A DNA stretch of 64,000 bases from Ruminococcaceae bacterium FB2012. Lineage in GTDB: Bacteria; Bacillota; Clostridia; Oscillospirales; Ruminococcaceae. This document shows positions 6,900-16,421 of this stretch, in pieces (within the stretch, counting starts at the first letter, position 1; each line of letters starts with the position of its first letter). The DNA lies in contig FMXS01000012.1 of the NCBI GenBank assembly GCA_900104495.1, positions 1 through 64,000 on the forward strand. Direction: 5' to 3'. Made by a program: the position numbers and the translations under genes. Under the pieces are notes generated by a model, which did no database searches, was not told the DNA's origin, and saw only the letters and a list, made by a program, of their open reading frames with translations.

Positions 6900-8204
6900 T
6901 CACCTCTTTCTTGTGAAAACGGCTATAAAAAAACCGTCCGAGCCGAATCTGTCGGGAGTAATAGTGACCGTATGGCCTTCTCCCAGCTTTTCGGGAAGTT
7001 CACCTTCGGAAAACTCGGGATGCTCTTTCAAAAAGCGTTCCGCGACACAGTCATTTTCGGCTCTTGAAAGCGTGCAGGTAGAATAGACCAGCCTGCCGCC
7101 CGGCTTGACATAGTTTGAGGAAACAGAGAGTATTTCATACTGTATTTCCGGAAGCCTTGCAAATTCTTCGGGAGATTTGTATTTTATCTCCGGCTTGCGC
7201 CTGATGACTCCGAGGCCGGAGCAAGGCACATCACAAAGAACTTTGTCCGCAGCCGGGATATCACTGCTGAAGACCTTGCCGTCATTGACCTTTGCCTCGA
7301 TGATCGAAAGCCCCAGCCGTTCGGCGCCTTTTCTTATCAGCTTTACTCTGTTCTCGTGAAGGTCAAAAGCCAGCAGCCTGCCCTTGTTGTTCATAAGCTC
7401 CGCTGCCGTGAAGGCCTTCCCTCCGGGAGCAGAGCAGATATCAAGGACCGTTTCGCCCTCAACGGGCGCCAGCGCTTCACAGCAAAGCATACAGCTTATA
7501 TCCTGAACATGGACAAGTCCTGCTTGATAGGCTCTGCTTTTCTCGATGCTCCCTCCGCTGACAGAAAGTGCCTCCTTTGCCGCATCGGCCTTCGTGACCT
7601 TGAAGCCGTCGGCCTTCAGAATGCTTTCGATCTCTTCAAGCGGCATCTTCAAGGTGTTTGCCTTTACAGTCGTAGGAGCCTGCCCCAGCGATGATGAAAG
7701 CATGGTAACGGCGGTTTCTTCGCCGTATTCCTTTATCCACTTTTCGGTAAGCCAAGGGGGACAAGAATAACCGATCGAAAGTTCCTCGATCCTGTTTCTG
7801 CCTTTCGGGAGCTGCTTGCCCTCCCGGATAAAGCTTCTGAGCAGGCCGTTGACAAATCCGGCAAGTGCAGGATTTCTCAGACGTTTGGCCAGCTTTACGC
7901 TTTCATCCACTGCCGCGTTATCGGGAACGGAATCCATATAAAGCAGCTGGTAAAGTCCGGTCCGCAGGATATTCCTCACGTCCTCCGAGAGCTTGTCCTT
8001 CGGGTTTTTCAAGTGAACCGCAATGACGGCGTCAATGGTATAGCGCCTTTCAAGGGTCCCGTAAAACAAAGCTGAGGCAAATCTCTTATCCTGTTCTGAC
8101 ATCCGGGATCCGGACAACGCATCGTCAAGCAGCAGATTTGAATAAGCCGAACTGCTCTCCATTCTGCCCAGCAGTTTTACTGCAAAACTCCGAGCGCCTG
8201 CCAT
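6900..8204 (-). CDS. rsmB: 16S rRNA (cytosine967-C5)-methyltransferase
   Basis: SAM-dependent methyltransferase acting on 16S rRNA. The N-terminal part is a NusB-like helical domain; the C-terminal NSUN domain shows SAM-binding DICSAPGGKAF, DVPCSGLGVIRRKPE and YSTCTLSRAEND, with both catalytic cysteines. I choose ATG 8204 (MAGARSFAVK), just after the fmt stop (TGATATG), rather than an upstream in-frame start at 8261 inside fmt; this gives 434 aa, close to the family length. Confidence 0.94.
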   Translation of the reverse strand: MAGARSFAVKLLGRMESSSAYSNLLLDDALSGSRMSEQDKRFASALFYGTLERRYTIDAVIAVHLKNPKDKLSEDVRNILRTGLYQLLYMDSVPDNAAVDESVKLAKRLRNPALAGFVNGLLRSFIREGKQLPKGRNRIEELSIGYSCPPWLTEKWIKEYGEETAVTMLSSSLGQAPTTVKANTLKMPLEEIESILKADGFKVTKADAAKEALSVSGGSIEKSRAYQAGLVHVQDISCMLCCEALAPVEGETVLDICSAPGGKAFTAAELMNNKGRLLAFDLHENRVKLIRKGAERLGLSIIEAKVNDGKVFSSDIPAADKVLCDVPCSGLGVIRRKPEIKYKSPEEFARLPEIQYEILSVSSNYVKPGGRLVYSTCTLSRAENDCVAERFLKEHPEFSEGELPEKLGEGHTVTITPDRFGSDGFFIAVFTRKR

Positions 8205-8205
8205 A

Positions 8206-9144
8206 TCAGCCGAACACCTCGTCGCCGGAAAGGGGATTTCCGCGCAGATAGGCCTGAGCATTCATGCGCTTTCCGCCCTCTGCCTGGACCTCTGCGAATC
8301 TGATGACTCCGTCGGCGCAGGCAATATCAAAACTGTCCTTAGCCAAAAGCGTACCTGCGGGTTTTCCGGAAGGCTTTTCGGAAACGATCTCCGAGCGGTA
8401 TATCTTCAAACGCTTGCCTTTGTATACAGTATATGCACAAGGCCAGTCACTAAGACCGAGAATGTGCCTATGCACTTCAAAAACTTTGCGGCTGAAATCT
8501 ATGGGACACATATCCTTGGTAATCTTTGGAGCGTAGGTAGGCTCTTCGCCTGTGCTTTCCTGTGTGACCGGCGTGATGATACCTTTTTCAAGCCCGTCAA
8601 GAGTGTGGAGCACAAGCTCGCCGCCGAGCGCAGCCATTCTGTCAAAAAGCTCGGCAGCGGTCTCGTTCTGACCTATCTCCAGCTTTTCCTGCTCCAGAAT
8701 GTCACCGGTATCAAGGCCGGCATCCATAAGCATGGTGGTAATGCCCGTATACTTATCACAACCGAGAACGGACCACTGTATGGGAGCCGCCCCGCGGAGC
8801 TTCGGGAGCAGCGACCCGTGGATGTTCACACATCCGAGCCGAGGTATCTCCAGCAGTGACTTGGGAAGTATCTGACCGTAGGCCGCGACCACGATGCAGT
8901 CCGGCGCAAGCTGTCTTATCTTTTCGATATACTCGGCGCCCTGCTCTTTTCTTAGTGTCTCGGGCTGGAACACTTCGGTGCCGTGTTCAAGGGCCAGCAC
9001 CTTTACAGGCGGCGGAGTCATAGCATATCCTCTGCCCTTAGGCTTATCCGGCTGAGTGAACACCGCGATTATATTATGCTTTTCATAGAGCCTTTTGAGG
9101 GCTTCGACTGCGAAATCCGGGGTCCCCATAAAAATAATATTCAA
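8206..9144 (-). CDS. fmt: Methionyl-tRNA formyltransferase
   Basis: Formylates initiator Met-tRNA using 10-formyl-tetrahydrofolate. MGTPDFAVEAL at the N terminus, the catalytic stretch VNIHGSLLPKLRGAAPIQW and the following TTMLMDAGLDTGDIL motif are clear; a C-terminal OB-like domain completes 312 aa. It lies between def (upstream) and rsmB, the standard def-fmt-rsmB order, consistent with formylation and deformylation being co-expressed. Confidence 0.97.
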   Translation of the reverse strand: MNIIFMGTPDFAVEALKRLYEKHNIIAVFTQPDKPKGRGYAMTPPPVKVLALEHGTEVFQPETLRKEQGAEYIEKIRQLAPDCIVVAAYGQILPKSLLEIPRLGCVNIHGSLLPKLRGAAPIQWSVLGCDKYTGITTMLMDAGLDTGDILEQEKLEIGQNETAAELFDRMAALGGELVLHTLDGLEKGIITPVTQESTGEEPTYAPKITKDMCPIDFSRKVFEVHRHILGLSDWPCAYTVYKGKRLKIYRSEIVSEKPSGKPAGTLLAKDSFDIACADGVIRFAEVQAEGGKRMNAQAYLRGNPLSGDEVFG

Positions 9145-9156
9145 GCAGGATCACCT

Positions 9157-9633
9157 CTATTGCTGAATTTCCTCGGGATCTATAAACTCAACTACCTTTT
9201 CCAAAAACAGTATTCCGTCGAGGTGGTCAAGCTCGTGGCAGACCGCCTGAGCAAACAGGTCTTCGACCTCCATTTCGTACCATTTGCCGTTTCTGTCCTG
9301 AGCCTTGAATTTCACTCTCTTCGGACGGATGGTATAACCCCACTCTCCCGGGCAGGAAAGGCAGCCCTCCTGTACTCGCTGAGTCTCCTCCGAGTGCTCA
9401 AGGATCTCGGGATTGATAAGCTCGTGAACACCTGTCCCGTCGTAGGGATCAATTATAACGAGTCTCCTCAGCACGCCTACCTGCGGAGCGGCAAGGCCGA
9501 CGCCTTCGGCTTTGGCGAGAGTCTCTGCCATATCGTCAAGCAAAGTATGAAGTCTGTCATCGAATTTGATAACGGGCTTGCAGACCTTGTGAAGTGTTTC
9601 GTCTTTCTTGTTCAAAATGTTTCTGATAGCCAT
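9157..9633 (-). CDS. def: Peptide deformylase
   Basis: Metal-dependent hydrolase removing the N-formyl group from nascent proteins. The three family motifs are present: GVGLAAPQVG, EGCLSCPG and HELDHLDG (His, Glu, His). At 158 aa it is a short type-1-like form. It starts 12 bases after the priA stop, in the same operon. Confidence 0.97.
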   Translation of the reverse strand: MAIRNILNKKDETLHKVCKPVIKFDDRLHTLLDDMAETLAKAEGVGLAAPQVGVLRRLVIIDPYDGTGVHELINPEILEHSEETQRVQEGCLSCPGEWGYTIRPKRVKFKAQDRNGKWYEMEVEDLFAQAVCHELDHLDGILFLEKVVEFIDPEEIQQ

Positions 9634-9645
9634 AATTACTCCAAT

Positions 9646-12120
9646 CTACAGACCGATATCTCCGTTGATATCGGCATATAAGCTTACTGCCCTGAAATCG
9701 GGCTTTTTATAGAATTCAAGCAGCAGTTCCCTTATGCATTGTCTGAAATCGCGGGTGCTCCTGCACTTTATGATAAGTCTGTATCTGTATTTTTTGTTTA
9801 TCCTGCCGAGAGTGCAGGGGGCGGGACCGAGAATGCGGAACGGAAGCTTTACACCGTTTCTTATCAGAATATCCGCTTTATGCAGGAATTCTTTTGCGAA
9901 CCAATCCGACGCATTTATCGCTTTGCTCTCCAGCGGGCTGGAGAATCCTATTACGCAGATGTCGCAGAAAGGCGGGTAGATCAGTTCTTTGCGAAGCGCG
10001 ATCTCTTCCTCGAAAAATTCATCGTAATCCTGCTTTGCCGCAAGATTCAGCACAAAATGTTCCGGCACGAATGTCTGCAAATATGCAACGCCGGGCTTAT
10101 CGCCTCTTCCGCTTCTCCCGGCGACCTGAGTCAGCAGGGAAAATGTGCGCTCGTAGCTTCGGAAATCTCCGGTGAAGAGCGCTTTATCGAGAGAAACGAC
10201 TCCCACCAGCGTCACGTTGGGGAAATTCAGCCCCTTGGCGATCATCTGAGTACCGAGCATAATGTCATACTTTCCGTTTTCAAACGCCTTGAAATTCTCC
10301 TCGTAGGAATAGCGGGAAAAAGTTGTATCGGCATCCATTCGGAGAATACGCGCATCCGGAAAATCTTTTGCAAGCTCGTCCTCAACCCGCTGAGTGCCGA
10401 CTCCGCTGGTAAACAGATGGTCTGAGCCGCAGGAAGGGCACTGAACCACATTTTCCATTGAAAAGCCGCAGTAGTGGCACATTAGCTTGTCGTTTTTCTT
10501 ATGGTAAGTAAGCGGCAGCTCACAGTTGGGACAGCTGACGGGTTTACGGCAGTCGAGGCATGACACATAAGTGTTGAATCCCCGCCTGTTGAGGAACAGA
10601 ATTGCCTGCTCTTTGTTGTCAAGTGTCTCACGGAGCTTGTTTTTCAGCTTATCGCTGAAAAGCTTTCCTCCTTCAAAGGCCATATCAATGATCTCGACCG
10701 TAGGAAGAACAGCGTCGGCATATCTTTTGCGCATTTCAAAAAGGTGAAATCTCTTTCTGACCTTTGCATCATAGAATGTTTCCAGCGAAGGAGTTGCGGA
10801 GGCCATTACCAGAACGGCATTATGATTTCCGCACCGCTTGATAGCAACATCTCTTGCATGATACCGCGGAGAGCTTTCCGACTTGTAGGTGTGTTCGCCT
10901 TCCTCGTCGATAATGATTATGCCGATATTATCCAGCGGAGCAAAAACCGCGCTTCTTGTACCTATAACGATCTTTGCGTCACCGGAGCGGATGCGTTTGA
11001 ATTCATCGTTACGCTGTCCGAGGGAAAGCGAAGAGTGAAGCACAGCCACCGAAGAACCGAAATAAGTCTTGAACTTTCTGAGCATCTGCGGCGTGAGAGA
11101 TATTTCGGGGACAAGCATCATCGCGGTCATTCCGCTTTTCAGCACATTGCTGATAAGTCTGAAAAACACCGCTGTTTTCCCGCTGCCGGTCACTCCGTAA
11201 AGCAAAGCTCCGGCGGGCTTTCCCTGAGAGATAAGTTCCGATATGCCGTCATAGGCTTTCTGCTGTTCATCATTCAGTATGATGCTTTCGGGATCCTTCA
11301 ACTCTTCAAGCTCGCCTATCGCGTCGCGCAGGACTTCGTTTTCAAAGTCGTCAACGATGCCCAGCTTTTTCATCCTTGTGATAAGCGCAGCGGTGCAGTT
11401 CGTCATATACATGACTTCCTTAACAGCCGCGCAGCCGCAGTCCTTCAGCAGCGAGACAACGTTTCTCTGCTTAGGTGTTAGTTCCGGTTCGGTTTCGGTG
11501 CCGATGCTTTCAAGATAACCCGAATTGAGTCTCAGCATCCTTACCGATTCGTCACCGACACGTCTTTTCAGTTCGTCGTTTATCTCAACGCAGCCTTTAT
11601 CCACAAGAGAAGCAATAATACCTTTAAGCACCGGCTGACCAGCAAAATCAAGAAACTCGTCGATCTCCCGCTGATTTTTGGCCTGCATCATAAAATGCAG
11701 CACGTTCAGTTCTTTGGAAGTCAATGCCCTTTCATCAATTACAGTATTAGCCACGCTGTAATGAACGGAAAACTTATATCCGAAGCCGGCGGGGACAACG
11801 CTTCTGAATGCATCAAAATAGGTGCAGAAGGTAGTCTCTTTGAGCCACATTATGATATCGAGCATTTCTGCATTTATCAGCGGTTCCTCGTCGGCGGGGC
11901 TTATAAGCGGCTTGATCTTCGGATCCGGTATCTCAAGCGGATGGAGTCTCGTGACCAGTCCCACGGTATGCCTGTTGCCGTTTCCGAAAGGAACAACGAC
12001 TCTGATCCCCGGAACTATCTTATCAATAAACCGCGAAGGGACCATATAGCTGTATTCATTGTCGTAGCTGTAATGGGCTCCCGAAACAGCGACCTTGGCA
12101 ACGAGCATATTTTCGTGCAC
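9646..12120 (-). CDS. priA: Primosomal protein N' (replication restart helicase)
   Basis: 3'-5' helicase that reloads replisomes at stalled forks. N-terminal DNA-binding domain, then the helicase core with Walker A (LYGVTGSGKTAVF), DEEGEH, ATPSLETF and a C-terminal AGRSGRGDKPG motif. Paired zinc-binding CxxC motifs lie between the helicase halves (CLDCRKPVSCPNC, CHYCGF, CPSC). The start is debatable: ATG 12126 abuts the GGAGG, whereas the in-frame GTG at 12120 has a 7-base spacing and is preferred here; ATG 12108 is another possibility. About 824 aa, normal for the family. Confidence 0.95.
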   Translation of the reverse strand: MHENMLVAKVAVSGAHYSYDNEYSYMVPSRFIDKIVPGIRVVVPFGNGNRHTVGLVTRLHPLEIPDPKIKPLISPADEEPLINAEMLDIIMWLKETTFCTYFDAFRSVVPAGFGYKFSVHYSVANTVIDERALTSKELNVLHFMMQAKNQREIDEFLDFAGQPVLKGIIASLVDKGCVEINDELKRRVGDESVRMLRLNSGYLESIGTETEPELTPKQRNVVSLLKDCGCAAVKEVMYMTNCTAALITRMKKLGIVDDFENEVLRDAIGELEELKDPESIILNDEQQKAYDGISELISQGKPAGALLYGVTGSGKTAVFFRLISNVLKSGMTAMMLVPEISLTPQMLRKFKTYFGSSVAVLHSSLSLGQRNDEFKRIRSGDAKIVIGTRSAVFAPLDNIGIIIIDEEGEHTYKSESSPRYHARDVAIKRCGNHNAVLVMASATPSLETFYDAKVRKRFHLFEMRKRYADAVLPTVEIIDMAFEGGKLFSDKLKNKLRETLDNKEQAILFLNRRGFNTYVSCLDCRKPVSCPNCELPLTYHKKNDKLMCHYCGFSMENVVQCPSCGSDHLFTSGVGTQRVEDELAKDFPDARILRMDADTTFSRYSYEENFKAFENGKYDIMLGTQMIAKGLNFPNVTLVGVVSLDKALFTGDFRSYERTFSLLTQVAGRSGRGDKPGVAYLQTFVPEHFVLNLAAKQDYDEFFEEEIALRKELIYPPFCDICVIGFSSPLESKAINASDWFAKEFLHKADILIRNGVKLPFRILGPAPCTLGRINKKYRYRLIIKCRSTRDFRQCIRELLLEFYKKPDFRAVSLYADINGDIGL

Positions 12121-12141
12121 GGTCATTCCTCCATTAGCAGA

Positions 12142-12351
12142 TCATCTGAGTGAGGGATCCTCTATGATCTTATATTCGCCCGAAGCCAGCTCATCGACAG
12201 CGGTCTTGACCGGCTTCTCGTTGAGAATGGTTTTTTCCTTGCTTTCGAGAGCTTCATCAGTGATCTGTCTTGCTCTTTTGGCAACAGCAAGCACGAGAGA
12301 ATAATAGCTCTCATTGTTTTTCAGTATTTGTACTACTGCGGGTCTAAGCAT
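12142..12351 (-). CDS. rpoZ: RNA polymerase omega subunit
   Basis: Small subunit aiding polymerase assembly. MLRPAVVQILKNNESYYSL and VAKRARQITDEA are the omega pattern, and the C terminus carries the acidic tail. ATG 12351 is preceded by GAGGTG at 7 bases and overlaps the end of gmk by 8 bases; this gives 69 aa. gmk-rpoZ-priA is a conserved Firmicutes order. Confidence 0.92.
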   Translation of the reverse strand: MLRPAVVQILKNNESYYSLVLAVAKRARQITDEALESKEKTILNEKPVKTAVDELASGEYKIIEDPSLR

Positions 12352-12982
12352 TTTCAAGCACCTCATTTATCATATTGGTTATTTCTTCATTACACGGTCT
12401 GAAACAGTCTGCGGAACCGTCATCGGTCTTTGCAGCGTTATAGATCGTCAAGAAATCTCTCACTGCGTCGTCAAGGTCATCATTCATCATGACAAAGTCA
12501 TATTTCGGTGACAGAGCGATCTCCCCGGCGGCGCGGGAAACTCTCTTTTCGATCTTCTCCGGAGGCTCAGTTCCTCTCTTGTAAAGCCTTCTGCGAAGTT
12601 CGCCTATCGAAGGCGGCAGGATGAAAACCGAAACGGCATCCGGTCTTTTTTCCTTAACTTGAAAGGCTCCGTTGGTCTCGATCTCCAGGATCACATCCCG
12701 ACCTTCAGCAAGATTGTCAAGCACCGGCTGTTCCGGAGTGCCGTACTGGTTATCGGTAAATCCTGCGTGTTCAAGGAACCCGTTTTTCTTAACGAGCCTG
12801 TTGAATTTTTCTTCGGTCCAGAAATGGTAATGCACTCCGTCGGTCTCGTTTTCGCGGGGACCTCTTGTGGTGCAGGAGACCGAAACGAAAACATCTTTGT
12901 CCCGGAAGGCTTCGTGAAGAATAGTCCCTTTTCCGCATCCGGAAGGAGCAGAAACTATAAGAATGATCGGTTTACTGTTCAT
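12344..12982 (-). CDS. gmk: Guanylate kinase
   Basis: Phosphorylates GMP to GDP. P-loop SAPSGCGKGT at residues 10-20, GMP-binding VSCTTRGPRENE, GVHYHFWT and LEIETNGAFQVK motifs are present. The 212-aa length is normal. It overlaps remA upstream by 11 bases and rpoZ downstream by 8, indicating tight coupling. Confidence 0.97.
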   Translation of the reverse strand: MNSKPIILIVSAPSGCGKGTILHEAFRDKDVFVSVSCTTRGPRENETDGVHYHFWTEEKFNRLVKKNGFLEHAGFTDNQYGTPEQPVLDNLAEGRDVILEIETNGAFQVKEKRPDAVSVFILPPSIGELRRRLYKRGTEPPEKIEKRVSRAAGEIALSPKYDFVMMNDDLDDAVRDFLTIYNAAKTDDGSADCFRPCNEEITNMINEVLENA

Positions 12983-13232
12983 CGTCCTTCACCTCGCTGT
13001 TATTCTCAAATCTCGCACTTACCGTATCCGGGGCAACGGCGGAAAGCACAACGTGGTCGCTGTCCATAACAAGTACGGTCCTTGTGCGGCGGCCGCAGGT
13101 CGCATCGATCAGCGAACCTCTGTCTCTCGCTTCCTGTATGATCCGTTTCACGGGAGCGGAATCGGGGGTGACAAGTGCGATCAGCCTCCCGGCTGATACC
13201 ATATTCCCGAAGCCTATATTAATAAACCTCAC
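12972..13232 (-). CDS. remA: RemA-like extracellular matrix regulator (DUF370)
   Basis: Small DNA-binding protein that in Bacillus activates matrix and osmoprotection genes. The conserved core FINIGFGNMVSAGR, ALVTPDSAPVKR and DATCGRRTRTVLVMDSDHV is intact. I choose GTG 13232 because GGAGGTG lies 6 bases before it and it gives the family-typical N terminus (MRFINIGFG); the longer ATG frame at 13256 only adds residues from the yicC overlap. It sits between yicC and gmk, the standard place for this family. 86 aa. Confidence 0.9.
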   Translation of the reverse strand: MRFINIGFGNMVSAGRLIALVTPDSAPVKRIIQEARDRGSLIDATCGRRTRTVLVMDSDHVVLSAVAPDTVSARFENNSEVKDDEQ

Positions 13233-13252
13233 CGGCTGCACCTCCCGTTTTA

Positions 13253-14131
13253 TCATTCAATATTCTGTATCTGCTCTCTGATCTTTTCGATCTCAGCCTT
13301 CATATCCACGACCATTCGTGTTATCTCAAGCTCTTGAGCCTTTGAACCGGTGGTGTTGACTTCGCGGTTCATTTCCTGGATCAGAAAATCTATCTTTCTG
13401 CCCACAGGCTCGCCGCTGTCAAGGAGCTCCCTAAACTGAGCGATGTGGCTGCGCAGTCTGACGGTCTCTTCATCCACGGCGATCTTGTCCGCGAAGATCG
13501 CAGCCTCCGTAAGGATCCTGCCCTCGTCGATGTTCCTGTCGCCCACGACTTCGGCGATCTTGTCGTAAAGCCGCTGTCTGTAAGCCTGTACCGAAGCGGG
13601 GCTGAGTTTTTCGATCTTCCCAACGGTCTCTTCGATCATATCAAGGCGGGATGTTATATCATCGTACATCTTAACGCCTTCGGTCTCGCGCATTTCGACG
13701 AAGTGTTTAAGTGCCTCACCTGCCACCTCACTGACCTGCTGCCAGATCTCCTCTTCGTCGTCGATGACTTTCACTACCGTAAACACATCGGGGAGCCTTA
13801 TAACATTTGACAGTTTCAGATCATCCTCAAGTCCAAGGTCCTCTGCCGAATCTCTAAGCGCATTGATATAGCCCTCAGCGATCTCCTTGTTTATCTCGAT
13901 ATTGGCATTGACGCCTTCTTGATTGTAGATCGCCACGGATACTTCGACTTTGCCTCTGGAAATAGCGCCGTGCATAAAAGCCTTTAGCTTCTCGTCAAGA
14001 TACCCGTAAGCCCTGGGAGTCTTGGCTGTGAACTCATAATATCTGTGGTTGACCGAACGGATCTCAACAAGTATCTCCCGGGAACCGATAACTCTTCTTT
14101 CACGGCCGAAGCCGGTCATGCTTTTTATCAT
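13253..14131 (-). CDS. yicC: YicC-family endoribonuclease
   Basis: First gene of the long operon. The N terminus MIKSMTGFGRE and the C-terminal FLIQEMNREVNTTGSKA with IEKIREQIQNIE are the two conserved blocks (YicC_N and DUF1732). Family members are reported as RNases affecting small-RNA and mRNA turnover. 292 aa, normal length. yicC-remA-gmk-rpoZ is a standard Firmicutes order. Confidence 0.93.
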   Translation of the reverse strand: MIKSMTGFGRERRVIGSREILVEIRSVNHRYYEFTAKTPRAYGYLDEKLKAFMHGAISRGKVEVSVAIYNQEGVNANIEINKEIAEGYINALRDSAEDLGLEDDLKLSNVIRLPDVFTVVKVIDDEEEIWQQVSEVAGEALKHFVEMRETEGVKMYDDITSRLDMIEETVGKIEKLSPASVQAYRQRLYDKIAEVVGDRNIDEGRILTEAAIFADKIAVDEETVRLRSHIAQFRELLDSGEPVGRKIDFLIQEMNREVNTTGSKAQELEITRMVVDMKAEIEKIREQIQNIE

Positions 14132-14178
14132 ATGAGAACTGTCCTTTCAAGCATATTGAATGCATTTTTCATCATTAT

Positions 14179-14207
14179 ATTATACCATTTTTACGCTCAA
14201 ATGGCAA
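14179..14207 (-). promoter_or_regulatory. Promoter of the yicC-spoVM operon
   Basis: On the minus strand TTGCCA (complement of 14202-14207), 17 bases, TATAAT (complement of 14179-14184), about 50 bases before the yicC ATG. It is the only strong promoter I see for the 13-kb operon. Confidence 0.8.
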
Positions 14208-14236
14208 GGCTTGTTCATATAATATTTAACAAGTTT

Positions 14237-14893
14237 TTACTCATTGTTATTAATGGAAGTAAAAATCTCCATTAAGCTGCTGCCTATGAAAATATGCGGG
14301 AGTTTTTCAAACTCCTCGCGGCTCGTCGGGCCGGTCAGAACCGCAGCAAAATCCACTCCGGCGTTTCGGGCGGTCTCGGCATCTATCATGCTGTCGCCCA
14401 CATAAAGGATGTCCTTCAAAGGCACGTTCAGAAGCATTGACGCTTGCAGAAGGCCGTCGGGAGCAGGCTTCGGAGCCGGCATATCGTTAAGCCCTATGAT
14501 CTCATCCACGGGGACGCACCCGGTATGCAGCATAAAAGTCTCTTCGATACGGTATTTCATCTTTGAGGAGACGATAGCCGTCTTTATTCCCGCATTATTC
14601 AGTACCTGTAGCAGAGCTATGGAATCGGGATAGAAGACAGTCCCGGCGGCCATGACCTTATCGGCTTTGCGGACGTACTCGACTCGCATTTCCTCTCGCC
14701 GGGGATTGTTCAGAACCCCCGTAAGAATGTCAAAGGAGTCAAGCAGGGTCTTTCCGATAGTGTCAAAGATCGCCTTATCCGACGGGACAGGATAACCGAA
14801 CACGGAAAGGGTATGCTTATAGCATTCGATTATCGCCGAAGACGAATCGGCAAGAGTAAGGTCGAAGTCAAACACGACAGCTCTGTATCTCAA
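14237..14893 (-). CDS. HAD-family phosphatase, phosphoglycolate-phosphatase-like
   Basis: Soluble hydrolase with HAD motif I VFDFDLTLADS (nucleophile and acid/base Asp), motif II VSSKM, and motifs III/IV KPAPDGL and YVGDSMIDAETARNAG. The size and cap resemble Gph/PpaX-type enzymes, but the substrate cannot be read from sequence. The likely start is TTG at 14893, which has GAGGTG 7 bases upstream; the GTG at 14902 has none. It may be read through from the GH130 gene, 66 bases upstream. 218 aa. Confidence 0.85.
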   Translation of the reverse strand: MRYRAVVFDFDLTLADSSSAIIECYKHTLSVFGYPVPSDKAIFDTIGKTLLDSFDILTGVLNNPRREEMRVEYVRKADKVMAAGTVFYPDSIALLQVLNNAGIKTAIVSSKMKYRIEETFMLHTGCVPVDEIIGLNDMPAPKPAPDGLLQASMLLNVPLKDILYVGDSMIDAETARNAGVDFAAVLTGPTSREEFEKLPHIFIGSSLMEIFTSINNNE

Positions 14894-14959
14894 TGATATC
14901 ACCTCTGAAAAACACTATATGCCGCCGTCATAAAACCGGCGGCGGCAGTACTGCACAAG

Positions 14960-16150
14960 TTATTTGCTGTTTTTAAGAAATTCAAGATTTCTCTCGATAA
15001 GCTCGCATCTCTGCTTAACGCAGTCAACACTTCTGAGCGGATCGGAAGGAGTGTTGAAGGTATAGTCCATAAGCCTGTCAAGAGTTGTGGAAGCCACATG
15101 AACTCTTGTATCGGAAGAAGCATAGTAGATATAAACTTCGTTTTTCTCGTTCACGACTGCTCCGTTGGTGAATACCACGTTTGAAACGTCACCGACTCTT
15201 TCATAGCTGTGAGGCGCGATAAGCAGTCCGGAGGGCTCGGCAATAAGCCGCGAAGGGTCGTCAAGAGCCGTAGCAAAGACGTAGATGACATACCTCAGAC
15301 CGGCGGCGGTGTTTCTGACTCCGTGAGCAATATGTATCCAGCCCTTGGGAGTCTTTATGGGAACTGCACCCGCGCCGTTCTTGACCTCGGTGATCGTATG
15401 ATACCTTCTCGGAGAGATCACCTTCTCTTCTGTGCAGAGAACGGGGTCCTTTATGTCCTCGCAGAGTGCAAAGCAGATGCCTCCGCCGGAACCTGTGCTG
15501 ATGAAATCATCCTGGGGACGGGTATAGAAGGCATATTTGCCGTCAACAAACTCGGGATGAAGCACAACATTCCTCTGCTGCGGGGACTTCGAGATAAGAT
15601 TCGGAAGTCTCTCCCAAGTTTCAAGGTCCTTCGTGCGGACAATGCCTGCGGCGGCATTAGCCGCGGAAAGATCCGGGTTCGATGCATCCTTGCTCTCGGA
15701 GCAGAAAACGCCGTATATCCAGCCGTCCTCGTGCTTGGTAAGACGCATATCGTAAACATTGGTCTCCTCGGGGCAGGTGTCGGGCAGGCGGACGGGATAA
15801 TCCCGGAAACGGAAACCGTCCACCGGGCTGTCGCTCTCCGCCACGGCGAAGAAGGATTTTCTGTCGTTGCCCTCGACACGGGCCACAAGATAATACTTCC
15901 CGTCCATATAAAGCGCACCGCTGTTCAGCACCGCATTGATGCTGAGACGCTCCATAAAGTAGGGATTTGTTTCCGGGTCAAAATCATATCTCCAGATCAG
16001 AGGTGTATGCTTGGCAGTCAGAACCGGATAGGCGTATCTTTCATACACCCCGTTATAAAAATCCGTAACGTGATTCTTTCTTGTGAGCAGTTCTTCATAC
16101 CGGGCCTCGGCACGGAGCTTGTTGGTCCTAAAAACGGCGTTTTCGGTCAT
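14960..16150 (-). CDS. GH130 4-O-beta-mannosyl-glucose phosphorylase
   Basis: Strong resemblance to the GH130 subfamily that phosphorolyses mannosyl-1,4-glucose to mannose-1-phosphate plus glucose, the last step of beta-mannan use known from Ruminococcus albus. Visible: the N-terminal RKNHVTDFYNGVYERYAYPV, NPYFMERLSINAVLNSGA, DVYDMRLT-like NVYDMRLTKHEDGW, and GWIHIAHGVRNTAAG. ATG 16150 has AAGGAGG 9 bases upstream; 396 aa. No signal peptide, so it is cytoplasmic. No epimerase or mannanase genes are adjacent, so the pathway partners are elsewhere. Confidence 0.87.
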   Translation of the reverse strand: MTENAVFRTNKLRAEARYEELLTRKNHVTDFYNGVYERYAYPVLTAKHTPLIWRYDFDPETNPYFMERLSINAVLNSGALYMDGKYYLVARVEGNDRKSFFAVAESDSPVDGFRFRDYPVRLPDTCPEETNVYDMRLTKHEDGWIYGVFCSESKDASNPDLSAANAAAGIVRTKDLETWERLPNLISKSPQQRNVVLHPEFVDGKYAFYTRPQDDFISTGSGGGICFALCEDIKDPVLCTEEKVISPRRYHTITEVKNGAGAVPIKTPKGWIHIAHGVRNTAAGLRYVIYVFATALDDPSRLIAEPSGLLIAPHSYERVGDVSNVVFTNGAVVNEKNEVYIYYASSDTRVHVASTTLDRLMDYTFNTPSDPLRSVDCVKQRCELIERNLEFLKNSK

Positions 16151-16191
16151 TTGATGTTCCTCCTTGTTTTTGGTGATGCTCTTATGAAAAA

Positions 16192-16220
16192 AGTATAACA
16201 TATCGGTATATGCAAGTCAA
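16192..16220 (-). promoter_or_regulatory. Promoter of the GH130 gene
   Basis: Minus strand TTGACT (complement of 16215-16220), 17 bases, TATACT (complement of 16192-16197), 42 bases before ATG 16150. Confidence 0.8.
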
Positions 16221-16343
16221 TACAGAGGTTTTTTCTTAAACGATTTCTGTACCAAGATTTGTGCAAAATACATATTAATAACATCCAAACTGCATCGTTC
16301 ACTTATCTGGACATATATTTTACAGATTATCATATAATTTCTC

Positions 16344-16372
16344 TTGACTTTAATACTATAAAGAGTTATAAT
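16344..16372 (+). promoter_or_regulatory. Promoter of the dlt-like operon
   Basis: TTGACT (16344-16349), 17 bases, TATAAT (16367-16372), 50 bases before the first gene. Diverges from the GH130 promoter across about 120 A+T-rich bases. Confidence 0.82.
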
Positions 16373-16421
16373 TTCTCTGTATGCAAACATCAGAAATAAC
16401 AGACCGGGATGTGAAACATAA